Assembly: GCA_934565855.1 (NCBI GenBank)
Contig: CAKTIO010000003.1
Location: 124,001 to 188,000, forward strand
Length of the DNA: 64,000 nucleotides
Direction: 5' to 3'
Source of the DNA: an uncultured Dysosmobacter sp.
GTDB lineage: Bacteria > Bacillota > Clostridia > Oscillospirales > Oscillospiraceae
Shown here: positions 17,437-25,384 of the stretch, piece after piece
Position numbering within the stretch: position 1 is the first letter of the stretch
How the letters are laid out: every line of letters begins with the position of its first letter
The notes under the pieces: generated by a model
What the model saw: the letters and a program-made list of their open reading frames with translations, nothing else
Databases searched by the model: none
What the model was told of the DNA's origin: nothing
Made by a program: the position numbers and the translations under genes

Positions 17437-17511
17437 ACACAAGGCTCTGAACAGGGAAAGACCTGTTGGAACATATCAAAATCAAAGCAAGAAAATTGGA
17501 GGCAATCAATC

Positions 17512-18369
17512 ATGTTAATGAATATGAAGGATCTGCTGGCAGTTGCAAACCAGCATCATTTTGCAGTTCCTGCGTTCAATATCAGCTCCTATGCCATGTT
17601 CAACGGCATTATGGAGATCTGCGAGGAAAAGCGGGCTCCGGTCATCATTGAGATCCATCCGGACGAGCTGGCGCATATCGGAACGGATATGATCGCTGCG
17701 ATCCGCGAGAAGGCGCTGAAGGCAACGGTTCCCGTGTGTATCCATCTGGACCATGGTGCTTCCTTCCAGCAGGTAGTGGTCGCCATTCAGGCTGGCTTTA
17801 CCTCTGTTATGATCGACGGCTCCAGCCTGCCCTTTGAAGAGAATGTGGCAGTCTGTAAGAAGGTCTGTGAGACCGCGCACGCAGCCAACGTCTCCGTGGA
17901 AGGCGAGCTGGGAACCATCGGCACCACCGATTCTGACAAGGCGTTTGATCAGGTCATCCACTACACAGATCCTGACGATGCGGTGAAGTTCGTTCAGGAA
18001 ACGGGCGTGGATACGCTGGCAATCGCCATCGGCACCTGCCATGGTCTGTATCCCGCCGGAATGAAGCCGGAACTGAAGCTGGACATTCTGAAGGCGATCA
18101 AGGCGAAGGTCTCTATTCCTCTGGTGCTGCACGGCGGCTCCAATAACCCGGATAAGGAGATCGGCGAGTCCGTGACTCTTGGTATCAACAAGATCAACAT
18201 TTCCAGCGACATCAAGGCTGCCTATTATAAGAAGATGCGGGAAGTGCTGCAGGATATCTCCCTGCGGGAGCCGAACGTGATCGAGCCGCCCTGCATAGAG
18301 GCAATGAAGAAGGTTGCTGCACAGAAGATCGAGCTGTTCCAGGATGACGGAAAGGCAGACCTGTACTAA
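17512..18369 (+). CDS. Class II ketose-bisphosphate aldolase (GatY/KbaY-like)
   Basis: A 285-residue zinc aldolase, a diverged paralogue of the one at 9040. CIHLDHGAS near residue 80 carries the catalytic Asp and a zinc His. SVEGELGTIG, AIGTCHGLYP and PLVLHGGSNNPDKEIGESVTLGINKINISSDIK carry further zinc and phosphate contacts. GGAGG lies nine bases before the ATG. It follows the kinase by 75 bases and ends the ABC operon. The two aldolases bracket the importer, suggesting that the substrate is a ketose phosphate. Confidence 0.91.
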   Translation: MLMNMKDLLAVANQHHFAVPAFNISSYAMFNGIMEICEEKRAPVIIEIHPDELAHIGTDMIAAIREKALKATVPVCIHLDHGASFQQVVVAIQAGFTSVMIDGSSLPFEENVAVCKKVCETAHAANVSVEGELGTIGTTDSDKAFDQVIHYTDPDDAVKFVQETGVDTLAIAIGTCHGLYPAGMKPELKLDILKAIKAKVSIPLVLHGGSNNPDKEIGESVTLGINKINISSDIKAAYYKKMREVLQDISLREPNVIEPPCIEAMKKVAAQKIELFQDDGKADLY

Positions 18370-18410
18370 GCGGCACATTCAGAAAAGCATTTCATAGGAT
18401 CTTATAGAAC

Positions 18411-18457
18411 AGCGGCCCTGTGAGTCGAATTGCAACGGTTCGGTTCCCGGGGCTGCT
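18411..18457 (+). other. Hairpin before the mgtC-like gene
   Basis: AGCGGCCCTG pairs with CGGGGCTGCT (two wobble pairs) around a 27-base loop, followed by TTCTC. It may be a weak terminator of the aldolase operon or a structured leader. No known magnesium riboswitch was recognised. Confidence 0.35.
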
Positions 18458-18492
18458 TTCTCAATCTGTGCCGGATGATGGGAGGGGATCGC

Positions 18493-19230
18493 GTGAATGG
18501 AGATCTGACACACTGGCTTTCATACTTCCGGGAACTGAATTTTGCAGCGGTGGCACTGCGGCTGACACTGGCGCTGGTTTTTGGCGGCGTCATTGGCATG
18601 GAGCGGGAGCATAAGCGCCGTCCCGCCGGGTTCCGGACCTATATGCTGGTCTGTCTGGGCGCTGCGCTGACCATGCTGCTGAATCAGTATGAATCCGTGA
18701 TGCTGAATACCCAGTGGGCGGCTGTGCGGGACAGCGTGGGAGCTTCGGTAGATGTTTCCCGCTTTGGCGCGCAGGTCATCAACGGTATTGGCTTTCTGGG
18801 TGCGGGGACTATTCTGGTGACAGAGCGGCAGGAGGTCAAGGGACTGACAACGGCGGCGGGGCTTTGGGCGTCCGCCTGCACGGGGCTTGCCATCGGCGCG
18901 GGCTTTTATGAGTGCATGGCGCTGAGTCTGGTGCTGGTGTTCCTGTGTGTCCGGGTGCTGCCCTATGTGGAAAACGCCATTCTGGAACGGGCGCGGAACA
19001 TGAACATTTACATCGAGCTGGGGTCTCTGGATGACATCGCGCCGGTGATTCAGTATCTGAAGGGGCAGGACGTGCGCATCTTTGACATCGACCTGGAGAG
19101 GGAGACCGCCGATGCCTGGCGGCGTCCCAACGCGGTTTTATCCATTTACCTGCCCAAGGGACAGAGCCACAGCGCCGTGCTGGCGATGCTCTCCAAAATG
19201 GAGAGCATTTACGTCATTGAAGAGATTTAG
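18493..19230 (+). CDS. MgtC/SapB family membrane protein, copy 1
   Basis: A 245-residue protein with about five N-terminal membrane segments. Its MgtC signature is GGVIGMEREHKRRPAGFRTYMLVCLG followed by RFGAQVINGIGFLGAGTILV. A soluble ACT-like C-terminal domain lies at ~165-245. MgtC proteins modulate magnesium homeostasis and F-type ATPase activity in other bacteria. The frame opens at 18430. GTG 18493 is preferred because GGGAGGGG lies five bases before it. It is followed after 11 bases by a paralogue. Confidence 0.88.
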   Translation: MNGDLTHWLSYFRELNFAAVALRLTLALVFGGVIGMEREHKRRPAGFRTYMLVCLGAALTMLLNQYESVMLNTQWAAVRDSVGASVDVSRFGAQVINGIGFLGAGTILVTERQEVKGLTTAAGLWASACTGLAIGAGFYECMALSLVLVFLCVRVLPYVENAILERARNMNIYIELGSLDDIAPVIQYLKGQDVRIFDIDLERETADAWRRPNAVLSIYLPKGQSHSAVLAMLSKMESIYVIEEI

Positions 19231-19241
19231 GAGGGGATTCC

Positions 19242-19931
19242 ATGCTGTCATTGTTTGATCCGCTGCGGGACCTGTCTCTTCTGTCGGTCTCAGCGCGGAT
19301 GCTGCTGGCGGTGCTCTGCGGCGGTGTGATTGGCATTGAACGGGAGTATAAACGGCGTCCCGCTGGCTTCCGGACCCATATCCTGATCTGTCTGGGGTCT
19401 TCTATGACGACGCTGACCAGCCAATACCTGATGCTGGTCATGCACTATGCCACCGATATTGGACGGCTGGGCGCACAGGTCATTGCGGGCGTCGGCTTTA
19501 TCGGAGCGGGCGCGATCATCGTTACACGCCGCCGCCGGGTCAAGGGACTTACCACTGCCGCCGGACTGTGGACTGCCGCGATTGTGGGGCTTGCCTGCGG
19601 CGCGGGCTTTTATGAGGGCGCGATTCTGGTGACGGGACTGATCCTGGTAGCAGAGCTGGCGTTTACAAAGCTGGAGTACCATGTGCGGGACCATACCCGA
19701 GAAACAAACCTTTATATTGAATATACTGGCAATCTGACATTGGATGCCATCATTGCTCATTTCCGGGAAATTCAGGCAAAAATCACGGATATGGAAATGA
19801 CCCGGACGCAGGACGGAGATCACAGTGCCTGTGTGATCTTTACAGTCCAGCTGAAGCACCAGAAGGCATGTGAGCAGCTGCTGACGGAGCTGATGGAAAT
19901 GAATGGTGTAAAAACCGTAGAGGAGCTGTAA
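19242..19931 (+). CDS. MgtC/SapB family membrane protein, copy 2
   Basis: A 229-residue paralogue of the preceding gene, with the same signature (GGVIGIEREYKRRPAGFRTHILICLG) and RLGAQVIAGVGFIGAGAIIV. The C-terminal ACT-like domain is more diverged. The tandem pair is probably an ancient duplication and may form a hetero-oligomer. Both are in one transcription unit with the ROK kinase downstream. Function follows the family and is not shown by the context. Confidence 0.9.
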   Translation: MLSLFDPLRDLSLLSVSARMLLAVLCGGVIGIEREYKRRPAGFRTHILICLGSSMTTLTSQYLMLVMHYATDIGRLGAQVIAGVGFIGAGAIIVTRRRRVKGLTTAAGLWTAAIVGLACGAGFYEGAILVTGLILVAELAFTKLEYHVRDHTRETNLYIEYTGNLTLDAIIAHFREIQAKITDMEMTRTQDGDHSACVIFTVQLKHQKACEQLLTELMEMNGVKTVEEL

Positions 19932-19962
19932 ACAGCGTCATACAGAAAGGAAACGCAGAGTT

Positions 19963-20949
19963 TTGTTGTATTTCGGAGTGGATATTGGCGGCACTAACAT
20001 CAAAGCCGCCGTGGTGGGAGAGGATGGGAGCATCCTATGTCAAAGCTCCCGTCCAACGGCATTGCCCCGCAGTGCGGAGGAAATTTGTGAAAGCATAGCC
20101 GACCAGCTGAATGCACTGGCAGAGGAATGCGGCAGGGGCAGCGAGATCGCCGGGGCAGGCATTGGCTGTCCGGGAACGGTAGATGACCGGACTGGACGGG
20201 TCGTCTATGCCAATAACCTGCATTGGGTGGATATGCCTCTAAGGGATGAGTTGGAAAAGCGGCTGCACCTTCCCGTGACCATTGGAAACGATGCCAACGC
20301 CGCTGCCTTTGGCGAGGCGGTGGCTGGCTGCGGCAAGGGCGCGGACAGCGCGGTGTTTCTCACCTTGGGGACCGGAGTCGGTGGCGGTGTGGTGCTGAAT
20401 GGCAGGCTGCTGACAGGCTTCACCGGTGCTGCCAGCGAAGCGGGGCATATGGTCATTGTGGAAAACGGCGAGCCGTGTACCTGTGGACGCCGGGGTTGCT
20501 TTGAAGCGTATGCTTCGGCAACGGCGCTGATCCGCATGACCCGGGAGGCAATGCAGGCGCATCCGGAGAGCAGGATGTGTGCACTGGTGAGAGGGCATGG
20601 CGTCACCGGGCAGACAGCGTTTGCTGCTGCCGCGGAGGGCGATGCCGCTGCAGAGGAGGTAGTGCGGACCTACCGGCACTATCTGGCAGTTGGGATCGCC
20701 AACCTCATCAACATCTTTTTCCCGGAGCTCGTGGGACTGTCCGGCGGGGTGGCGAACCAGGGAGAGACACTGCTGAAGCCCCTGCGGGAGGAGGTTGCCC
20801 AGCAGGTGTACGGCGCGGCATATGCTTCTCAAATGACAAGGATCGTCAGCTGCTCGCTGGGCTATCATGCCGGTGTCATCGGCGCGGCCATGCTGGCGAA
20901 AAGCAGCGGAAGAACGCTGCCGGCAAAGGAGGAAACGGGATGTCTATGA
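19963..20949 (+). CDS. ROK family glucokinase
   Basis: A 328-residue sugar kinase. The N-terminal phosphate loop is GVDIGGTNIK, and LTLGTGVGGGVVLNGRL is the second ATP-binding segment. EAGHMVIVENGEPCTCGRRGCFEAYAS holds the substrate Glu/His and the ROK zinc motif CxCGxxGC. It phosphorylates glucose or a related hexose. The start is TTG (19963 or 19966) with AAAGGA about 11 bases upstream, so it may be weakly translated. It overlaps manA by ten bases. Confidence 0.92.
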   Translation: MLYFGVDIGGTNIKAAVVGEDGSILCQSSRPTALPRSAEEICESIADQLNALAEECGRGSEIAGAGIGCPGTVDDRTGRVVYANNLHWVDMPLRDELEKRLHLPVTIGNDANAAAFGEAVAGCGKGADSAVFLTLGTGVGGGVVLNGRLLTGFTGAASEAGHMVIVENGEPCTCGRRGCFEAYASATALIRMTREAMQAHPESRMCALVRGHGVTGQTAFAAAAEGDAAAEEVVRTYRHYLAVGIANLINIFFPELVGLSGGVANQGETLLKPLREEVAQQVYGAAYASQMTRIVSCSLGYHAGVIGAAMLAKSSGRTLPAKEETGCL

Positions 20950-21869
20950 TTCGATTAAAGCCAGCCTGTAAGGATTATCTCTGGGGCGGAGAGCGTTTGC
21001 GGGAAGAGTACCATATGGAGAGCGACTGTCACCCTCTGGCGGAGGCGTGGGTGCTTTCCTGCCACCCGGATGGACCCTCGGTGGTCGATGGTGGTGCGGC
21101 AGCCGGACAGACGCTGCCGGAGTATCTTGCCGGGGCGGGAGAAAACGCGTTGGGCAGAAGCTGCCGCGCCTTTCCGGAATTTCCAATTCTGATCAAGCTA
21201 ATCAACAGCCAGCGGGCGCTGTCCATTCAGGTACACCCGTCCAATGAATTTGCCCGGAGGGAAGAGGGACAGTTTGGAAAGACAGAAGCCTGGTATGTGC
21301 TGGAGGCGGAACCAGACGCATACCTGTACTGTGGCTTTGAGGGAACGCCCTCTCAGGAGGAGGTCCGCGCAGCCATTCAGCGGGAAACGCTGCCGGAGAT
21401 GCTGCACAGGTTCCCGGCAAAAAAGGGAGACCTGTTTTTCATTCCGCCCGGAACGGTCCATGCACTGGGACCCGGGCTGGTGATCGCAGAGATCCAGCAG
21501 AACTCCAACGTCACTTACCGCCTGTACGATTATGGACGGCTGGGAGCGGATGGAAAGCCGCGCCCGCTGCATATTGAAAAAGCGCTGGCGGTGGCAAACC
21601 GCTGTCCGGCGGAACTGCGGCAGGATTTCGGGGGACATTTGGTGCAGTGTCCCTATTTTACAGCGGATATTTTGCAGGCACCGGCGGAGGAGGTCTGCGA
21701 TGACAGTTCCTTTGTGTCCCTGCTGGTGACGGATGGAGGGGGAACCGTCTCCTGCGGAGAAGAAGCTCTGCGCGTACAAAAGGGAGACAGCCTGTTCCTG
21801 ACAGCGGGCAGCGGACGCTTCCGGATCAATGGGGACTGCCAGATCCTCCGGACCCGGGTAGATGCCTGA
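20940..21869 (+). CDS. manA: Mannose-6-phosphate isomerase, class I type
   Basis: A 309-residue zinc cupin enzyme that converts mannose-6-P to fructose-6-P. Motifs include the N-terminal KDYLWGGERL, AEAWVLSCHPDGPS, and the zinc site in SIQVHPSNEFA with the Glu of GKTEAWYVLE and the His of PPGTVHALG. A conserved Arg lies in NSNVTYRLYDYGR. The frame runs back to 20577 inside the kinase gene, but ATG 20940 follows AAGGAGG at seven bases. Paired with ROK glucokinase it would feed hexoses into glycolysis. Confidence 0.93.
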   Translation: MSMIRLKPACKDYLWGGERLREEYHMESDCHPLAEAWVLSCHPDGPSVVDGGAAAGQTLPEYLAGAGENALGRSCRAFPEFPILIKLINSQRALSIQVHPSNEFARREEGQFGKTEAWYVLEAEPDAYLYCGFEGTPSQEEVRAAIQRETLPEMLHRFPAKKGDLFFIPPGTVHALGPGLVIAEIQQNSNVTYRLYDYGRLGADGKPRPLHIEKALAVANRCPAELRQDFGGHLVQCPYFTADILQAPAEEVCDDSSFVSLLVTDGGGTVSCGEEALRVQKGDSLFLTAGSGRFRINGDCQILRTRVDA

Positions 21870-21885
21870 GAAAAATAATGCTTCA

Positions 21886-21915
21886 GCGGCGCAGATTTCT
21901 GCGCCGCAGCTTTTA
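21886..21915 (+). terminator. Terminator after manA
   Basis: GCGGCGCAG (21886-21894) and CTGCGCCGC (21899-21907) form a 9-bp stem with a 4-base loop, followed by AGCTTTTA. Confidence 0.8.
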
Positions 21916-21929
21916 TCCTCTGATGGGTG

Positions 21930-21958
21930 TTGACGGAGATGGGGTAAATAGGTAAAAT
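21930..21958 (+). promoter_or_regulatory. Promoter of the ECF S-component gene
   Basis: TTGACG (21930-21935) and TAAAAT (21953-21958) have a 17-base spacer. Transcription from here makes a leader of about 100 bases. Confidence 0.6.
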
Positions 21959-21964
21959 ACAAAT

Positions 21965-22064
21965 GGTAGCTTTTGACATGGAACTGCTGCTGAAACAGCT
22001 CACCGGAAATCCCGCCGTGATAGCGCCGGTTCCGCTGCCGATCATGAACCGAAGGAGTATGAAT
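21965..22064 (+). promoter_or_regulatory. Possible structured leader (riboswitch candidate) of the ECF gene
   Basis: GGTAGC at 21965 can pair with GCTGCC about 65 bases later. Inside, GGAAC pairs with GTTCC and GCTG-CTGAAA-CAGC forms a hairpin, giving a junction-like fold. It matches no riboswitch consensus I recognise. Leaders of ECF S-components often carry ligand-sensing RNAs, so the idea is reasonable but unproven. Confidence 0.3.
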
Positions 22065-22631
22065 ATGCACAAACAAACGAAAAATCTGACTCTGTCCGCA
22101 CTGTTTATTGCAATGGGCATTGTATTGCCCATGATTACGGGAAATATTCCCAGAATTGGAAACGCGCTGCTGCCTATGCACATTCCCGTGTTTCTCTGCG
22201 GACTGATCTGCGGGTGGCAGTATGGGTTGGCAGTGGGAGCAGTGCTGCCGCTGATGCGTTCCGTCCTGTTTGGCATGCCGCCGCTGTATCCTGTTGCCAT
22301 TGCCATGACCTTTGAGCTGGCGACATATGGCTTTGTGTCCGGATTCCTGTATAACCGCTCCAGGTGGCAGTGTGTGATCGCGCTTTACCGCTCGATGATC
22401 CTTGCCATGCTGGCGGGACGTGCTGTGTGGGGCGCGGCAGAGGTTGTCCTGCTGGGACTGGGCGGTAATGCCTTTACCTGGCAGGCATTTATGGCGGGGG
22501 CATTTCTGAATGCCATTCCCGGCATTCTCATCCAGCTGACACTGCTGCCGGCACTGATGGTCATGCTGCACAAAACGGGACTGGTAAGATTCAAAAAGGC
22601 TTCTTCCAGCAGCGTTTTTGCGAAAAATTAA
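22065..22631 (+). CDS. ECF transporter substrate-specific (S) component
   Basis: A 188-residue membrane protein with about six hydrophobic segments. The N-terminal LTLSALFIAMGIVLPMITGNIPRIGNALLPMHIPVFLCGLICG motif is typical of vitamin-binding S-components of energy-coupling factor importers. There are no ecfA/ecfT genes nearby, so it would share a housekeeping energising module encoded elsewhere. The substrate, probably a vitamin or its precursor, is not evident. The frame opens at 21963. ATG 22065 follows GAAGGAG at seven bases. Confidence 0.83.
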   Translation: MHKQTKNLTLSALFIAMGIVLPMITGNIPRIGNALLPMHIPVFLCGLICGWQYGLAVGAVLPLMRSVLFGMPPLYPVAIAMTFELATYGFVSGFLYNRSRWQCVIALYRSMILAMLAGRAVWGAAEVVLLGLGGNAFTWQAFMAGAFLNAIPGILIQLTLLPALMVMLHKTGLVRFKKASSSSVFAKN

Positions 22632-22674
22632 CGGAATCTGCTTTGAATTTCGCACACTTTCATTCACGAAAGCA

Positions 22675-22703
22675 TTGACTTTTCTGCGGAAGTTGGGTAC
22701 GAT
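22675..22703 (+). promoter_or_regulatory. Promoter of the NSS transporter gene
   Basis: TTGACT (22675-22680) and TACGAT (22698-22703) have a 17-base spacer. The predicted start point is only about ten bases before a strong hairpin. Confidence 0.6.
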
Positions 22704-22719
22704 AACAAAAGACCCTTTT

Positions 22720-22764
22720 GGCGGGGGAGAAATGGGGGAGATCCCATTTCTCTGCCCGCCTTTT
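22720..22764 (+). terminator. Terminator-like hairpin just after the NSS promoter
   Basis: A 17-bp stem with one bulged base (22720-22736 with 22743-22760) is followed by TTTT. Placed between promoter and ribosome site it could be an attenuator. It could equally terminate transcripts from the ECF gene. Confidence 0.6.
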
Positions 22765-22788
22765 GAGTGAAGAGAAGGAGATCATTTC

Positions 22789-24234
22789 ATGAAGCGAGAG
22801 AGTTTTCAATCCCGGCTGGGGTTCTTGCTGGTCAGCGCGGGCTGTGCCATCGGAATCGGAAATGTATGGAAATTCCCCTATGTCACCGGCGCCAACGGCG
22901 GCGGTGTGTTTGTGCTGCTTTACCTGTTGTTCCTGATCGTCATGGGAATGCCGGTGCTGACAATGGAGCTGGCGGTAGGACGTGCCAGCCGGCGCAGCGC
23001 CGTGCAGGGATATGCCGCACTGGAGCCGGAGGGAAGCCGCTGGCACCTTCACGGCTGGTTCTGCATTGTTGGCTGCTATCTGCTGATGATGTATTACACT
23101 ACGGTTTCCGGCTGGATGCTGGGCTATTTCTTTAAATTCGCCGGTGGAGCATTTGCCGGGATGACAGACACCACGGCGATTGACGAGGTGTTCAGTACCA
23201 TGCTGAGCAACCCCGGAGAATTGACGCTGTGGATGGTGCTGACAGTGCTGGCAGGCTTTCTGGTGTGCTCCTTTGGGCTGCAAAAGGGATTGGAGCGGAT
23301 TACCAAGGTCATGATGCTGGGCTTGCTGCTGCTGATCGTGGTGCTGGCGGTACACAGCCTGCTGCTGCCCGGTGCGGCAGAGGGCGTAAGGTTCTACCTA
23401 ATGCCGGACCTTGCCAGAGCAAGGGAAGTGGGACTTGGCAATATTATTACCGCCGCGATGAACCAGTCCTTCTTTACCCTGAGCCTGGGTATTGCCGCAA
23501 TGGAGATTTTCGGCAGCTATATGTCCCGGGAGCATACTCTGCCCGGTGAGGCGGTTCGTATCTGTTCCCTGGATACCTTTGTGGCGCTGATGAGCGGACT
23601 GATTATTTTCCCCGCCTGCTTCAGCTTTGGCGTGGAACCCAATGCCGGTCCTGCCCTGATTTTCATGACGCTGCCCAATGTGTTTGTCAACATGGCTGGC
23701 GGGCGGCTGTGGGGCGCACTGTTTTTCCTGTTTATGACTTTCGCCAGCTTTTCCACGGTCATTGCCGTGTTTGAGAATCTGATGTCCTCCTGCATGGATA
23801 ACTTTGGCTGGAACCGGAAAAAGGCGGCGGTGTGCAACTGCGTGTTTATCCTGCTTGCCAGTATGCCCTGTGTATTGGGCTATAACCTTTGGAGCGGGTT
23901 CCACCCGCTGCTGGGGAAGGATGTGCTGGACTCGGAGGACTTTCTGGTCAGCAATCTGCTGCTGCCCGGCGGCTCTCTGGTGTACCTGATGTTCTGTGTG
24001 TCCAAATGGGGCTGGGGCTTTGACCGTTATCTGGCGGAAGCCAACGCTGGTGCTGGTTGGAAGCTGCCGGAAAAGGGTGCTGCCCGGACGCTGCTGCAGG
24101 GGTATTTTTCCGTGGTACTGCCGCTGCTGATATTGCTGATTCTGGTGCAGGGACTGCCTACCCTGGGTTGGAAGATCAGCGTATGCACCGTGGTGGTCTG
24201 CCTGCTGGTCTGGATGGGCAGACGGAAGAAATAA
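22789..24234 (+). CDS. Sodium-dependent transporter, neurotransmitter:sodium symporter family
   Basis: A 481-residue LeuT-like symporter with about eleven to twelve membrane segments. The TM1 signature AIGIGNVWKFPYVTGANGGGVFVLLY contains the unwound substrate/sodium site. TM2 contains GMPVLTMELAVGRASR. TM6 and TM8 regions (FFTLSLGIAAMEIFGSY, MTFASFSTVIAVFENL) carry sodium ligands. It imports amino acids or related compounds with sodium. GAAGGAG lies before the ATG. It is monocistronic between two terminators. Confidence 0.93.
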   Translation: MKRESFQSRLGFLLVSAGCAIGIGNVWKFPYVTGANGGGVFVLLYLLFLIVMGMPVLTMELAVGRASRRSAVQGYAALEPEGSRWHLHGWFCIVGCYLLMMYYTTVSGWMLGYFFKFAGGAFAGMTDTTAIDEVFSTMLSNPGELTLWMVLTVLAGFLVCSFGLQKGLERITKVMMLGLLLLIVVLAVHSLLLPGAAEGVRFYLMPDLARAREVGLGNIITAAMNQSFFTLSLGIAAMEIFGSYMSREHTLPGEAVRICSLDTFVALMSGLIIFPACFSFGVEPNAGPALIFMTLPNVFVNMAGGRLWGALFFLFMTFASFSTVIAVFENLMSSCMDNFGWNRKKAAVCNCVFILLASMPCVLGYNLWSGFHPLLGKDVLDSEDFLVSNLLLPGGSLVYLMFCVSKWGWGFDRYLAEANAGAGWKLPEKGAARTLLQGYFSVVLPLLILLILVQGLPTLGWKISVCTVVVCLLVWMGRRKK

Positions 24235-24259
24235 TTCTGCGGACAAATCAACAAAAAGA

Positions 24260-24304
24260 AAATTCGCGCAGAAGTGGAGAGATTTCCACCAGCTGCGCGA
24301 ATTT
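24260..24304. terminator. Bidirectional terminator between NSS and GNAT genes
   Basis: AAATTCGCGCA (24260-24270) pairs with its complement at 24294-24304, with a small inner GTGGA/TCCAC hairpin. A-rich and T-rich flanks suit both convergent genes. Confidence 0.75.
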
Positions 24305-24376
24305 CTTATTTGAGGAGCATAGTAGAATGGTATCAGCACCCATCGCAGAGGACCTGTACGAAATAATTGGAGAGGG

Positions 24377-24790
24377 TTAAATCCGGTTGGCAAAGTTGCA
24401 TCTCTGCATGGCAACGCCATCCTCCATGAGCTGAAAGCCGAAACGCTGGTAAAAGGCGGCGTTTTTGCTTTCCTCCGGCATGATTTCGATGTAGAGGTAA
24501 TCCCGGTATTTTTCCAAAACCATACGGAGCATTGCTCCGGCGATGCCCCTTCCCTGATAAGCGGGGTCCACTAAAACGTAGTGCATATACGCAGTCATTT
24601 CCGAATCATCCAGCAGACGGACCAACCCCACCAGACGGTCGCCATCCCATGCGGTGATCACGGTGGAGGAATGCATCAGCGCCTTATGGAGACGGCTGGG
24701 ATATTGCCCGGAGATCCAGCCGACGGAAAGGAAGAGGTCCTGAACCTGCTGCTGAGTGAAATGCTTTTCTTCTGTATAACGGATTTCCAT
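24377..24790 (-). CDS. GNAT family N-acetyltransferase
   Basis: A 137-residue single-domain acetyltransferase. The motif A segment VDPAYQGRGIAGAMLRMVLEK binds the acetyl-CoA pyrophosphate (QGRGIA). The C terminus AAFYQRFGFQLMEDGVAMQ is the usual family end. It acetylates an amine of an unknown small molecule or protein. The frame reaches 24805, but ATG 24790 has AAGGAG at six bases. It is 19 bases downstream of the HxlR gene and likely co-transcribed with it. Confidence 0.9.
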   Translation of the reverse strand: MEIRYTEEKHFTQQQVQDLFLSVGWISGQYPSRLHKALMHSSTVITAWDGDRLVGLVRLLDDSEMTAYMHYVLVDPAYQGRGIAGAMLRMVLEKYRDYLYIEIMPEESKNAAFYQRFGFQLMEDGVAMQRCNFANRI

Positions 24791-24809
24791 AGAAAGCTCC
24801 TTCATTATT

Positions 24810-25184
24810 TTATCGGTAGTCGCATTTGAGACATTGGATCATGGGCTGGTCGGTGTCCTCCTTGAAAAAAGCACCGGACCAGCGGCAGATGCTCTGTAAA
24901 ATGGGAACCACGGAGCCTCCCTTTTCACTGAGAGAATATTCTACCCGGGGCGGAATTTCATCATAGGACCTTCGGACCACAATGCCGTTGGCAATCAGTC
25001 CCTTCAGTGTGGAAGCCAGCACGGCATCGGTGATGTTTCCCATCTCCCGGCGCAGCTCACTGTAGCGCAGGGTGTGCTGTGCAGCCAATACACAGATGAT
25101 GCGGGAATTCCACTTTCCACCGAAAATTTCCAGCCCATACTCCAGAGGACAGCGGATGTCCCTTTCCAGCTTGCGTTGATACAT
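24810..25184 (-). CDS. HxlR family winged-helix transcriptional regulator
   Basis: A 124-residue regulator. The family hallmarks are Cys in DIRCPLEYGLEIFGGKWNSRIICVL, LRYSELRREMGNITDAVLASTLKGL as the recognition helix region, and VEYSLSEKG in the wing. These act as dimers, often responding to electrophiles or redox. The frame extends to 25271. ATG 25184 follows GGGAG at eight bases. It probably controls the acetyltransferase gene downstream. Confidence 0.92.
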   Translation of the reverse strand: MYQRKLERDIRCPLEYGLEIFGGKWNSRIICVLAAQHTLRYSELRREMGNITDAVLASTLKGLIANGIVVRRSYDEIPPRVEYSLSEKGGSVVPILQSICRWSGAFFKEDTDQPMIQCLKCDYR

Positions 25185-25332
25185 GAGCGGCTCCCTTCTT
25201 CCCAGTGGTTTTATACACAGGAAAATACTTCCCGCACCGGGGAACTGCCTATGATTATACGGGCCTGGCATGGATAAAACAAGTAACTATGAAATTTATA
25301 AGTGGCTTTTGTGGAGCGAATAAGAAAAAAGA

Positions 25333-25365
25333 AACAGCCGGAGCGCATCTGCCGCTTCGGCTGTT
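25333..25365 (-). terminator. Terminator of the cytidylate-kinase-like gene
   Basis: A 13-bp stem (one wobble) built from AACAGCCG-type arms is followed, reading the minus strand, by TTTCTTTTTTCTT. Confidence 0.85.
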
Positions 25366-25384
25366 GAAGAATTGGCGCTGTGGG

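Noticed and set aside
18411..18457. A magnesium riboswitch before the mgtC-like gene
   Set aside because: A hairpin exists, but none of the conserved M-box features are present; it is listed only as a hairpin.
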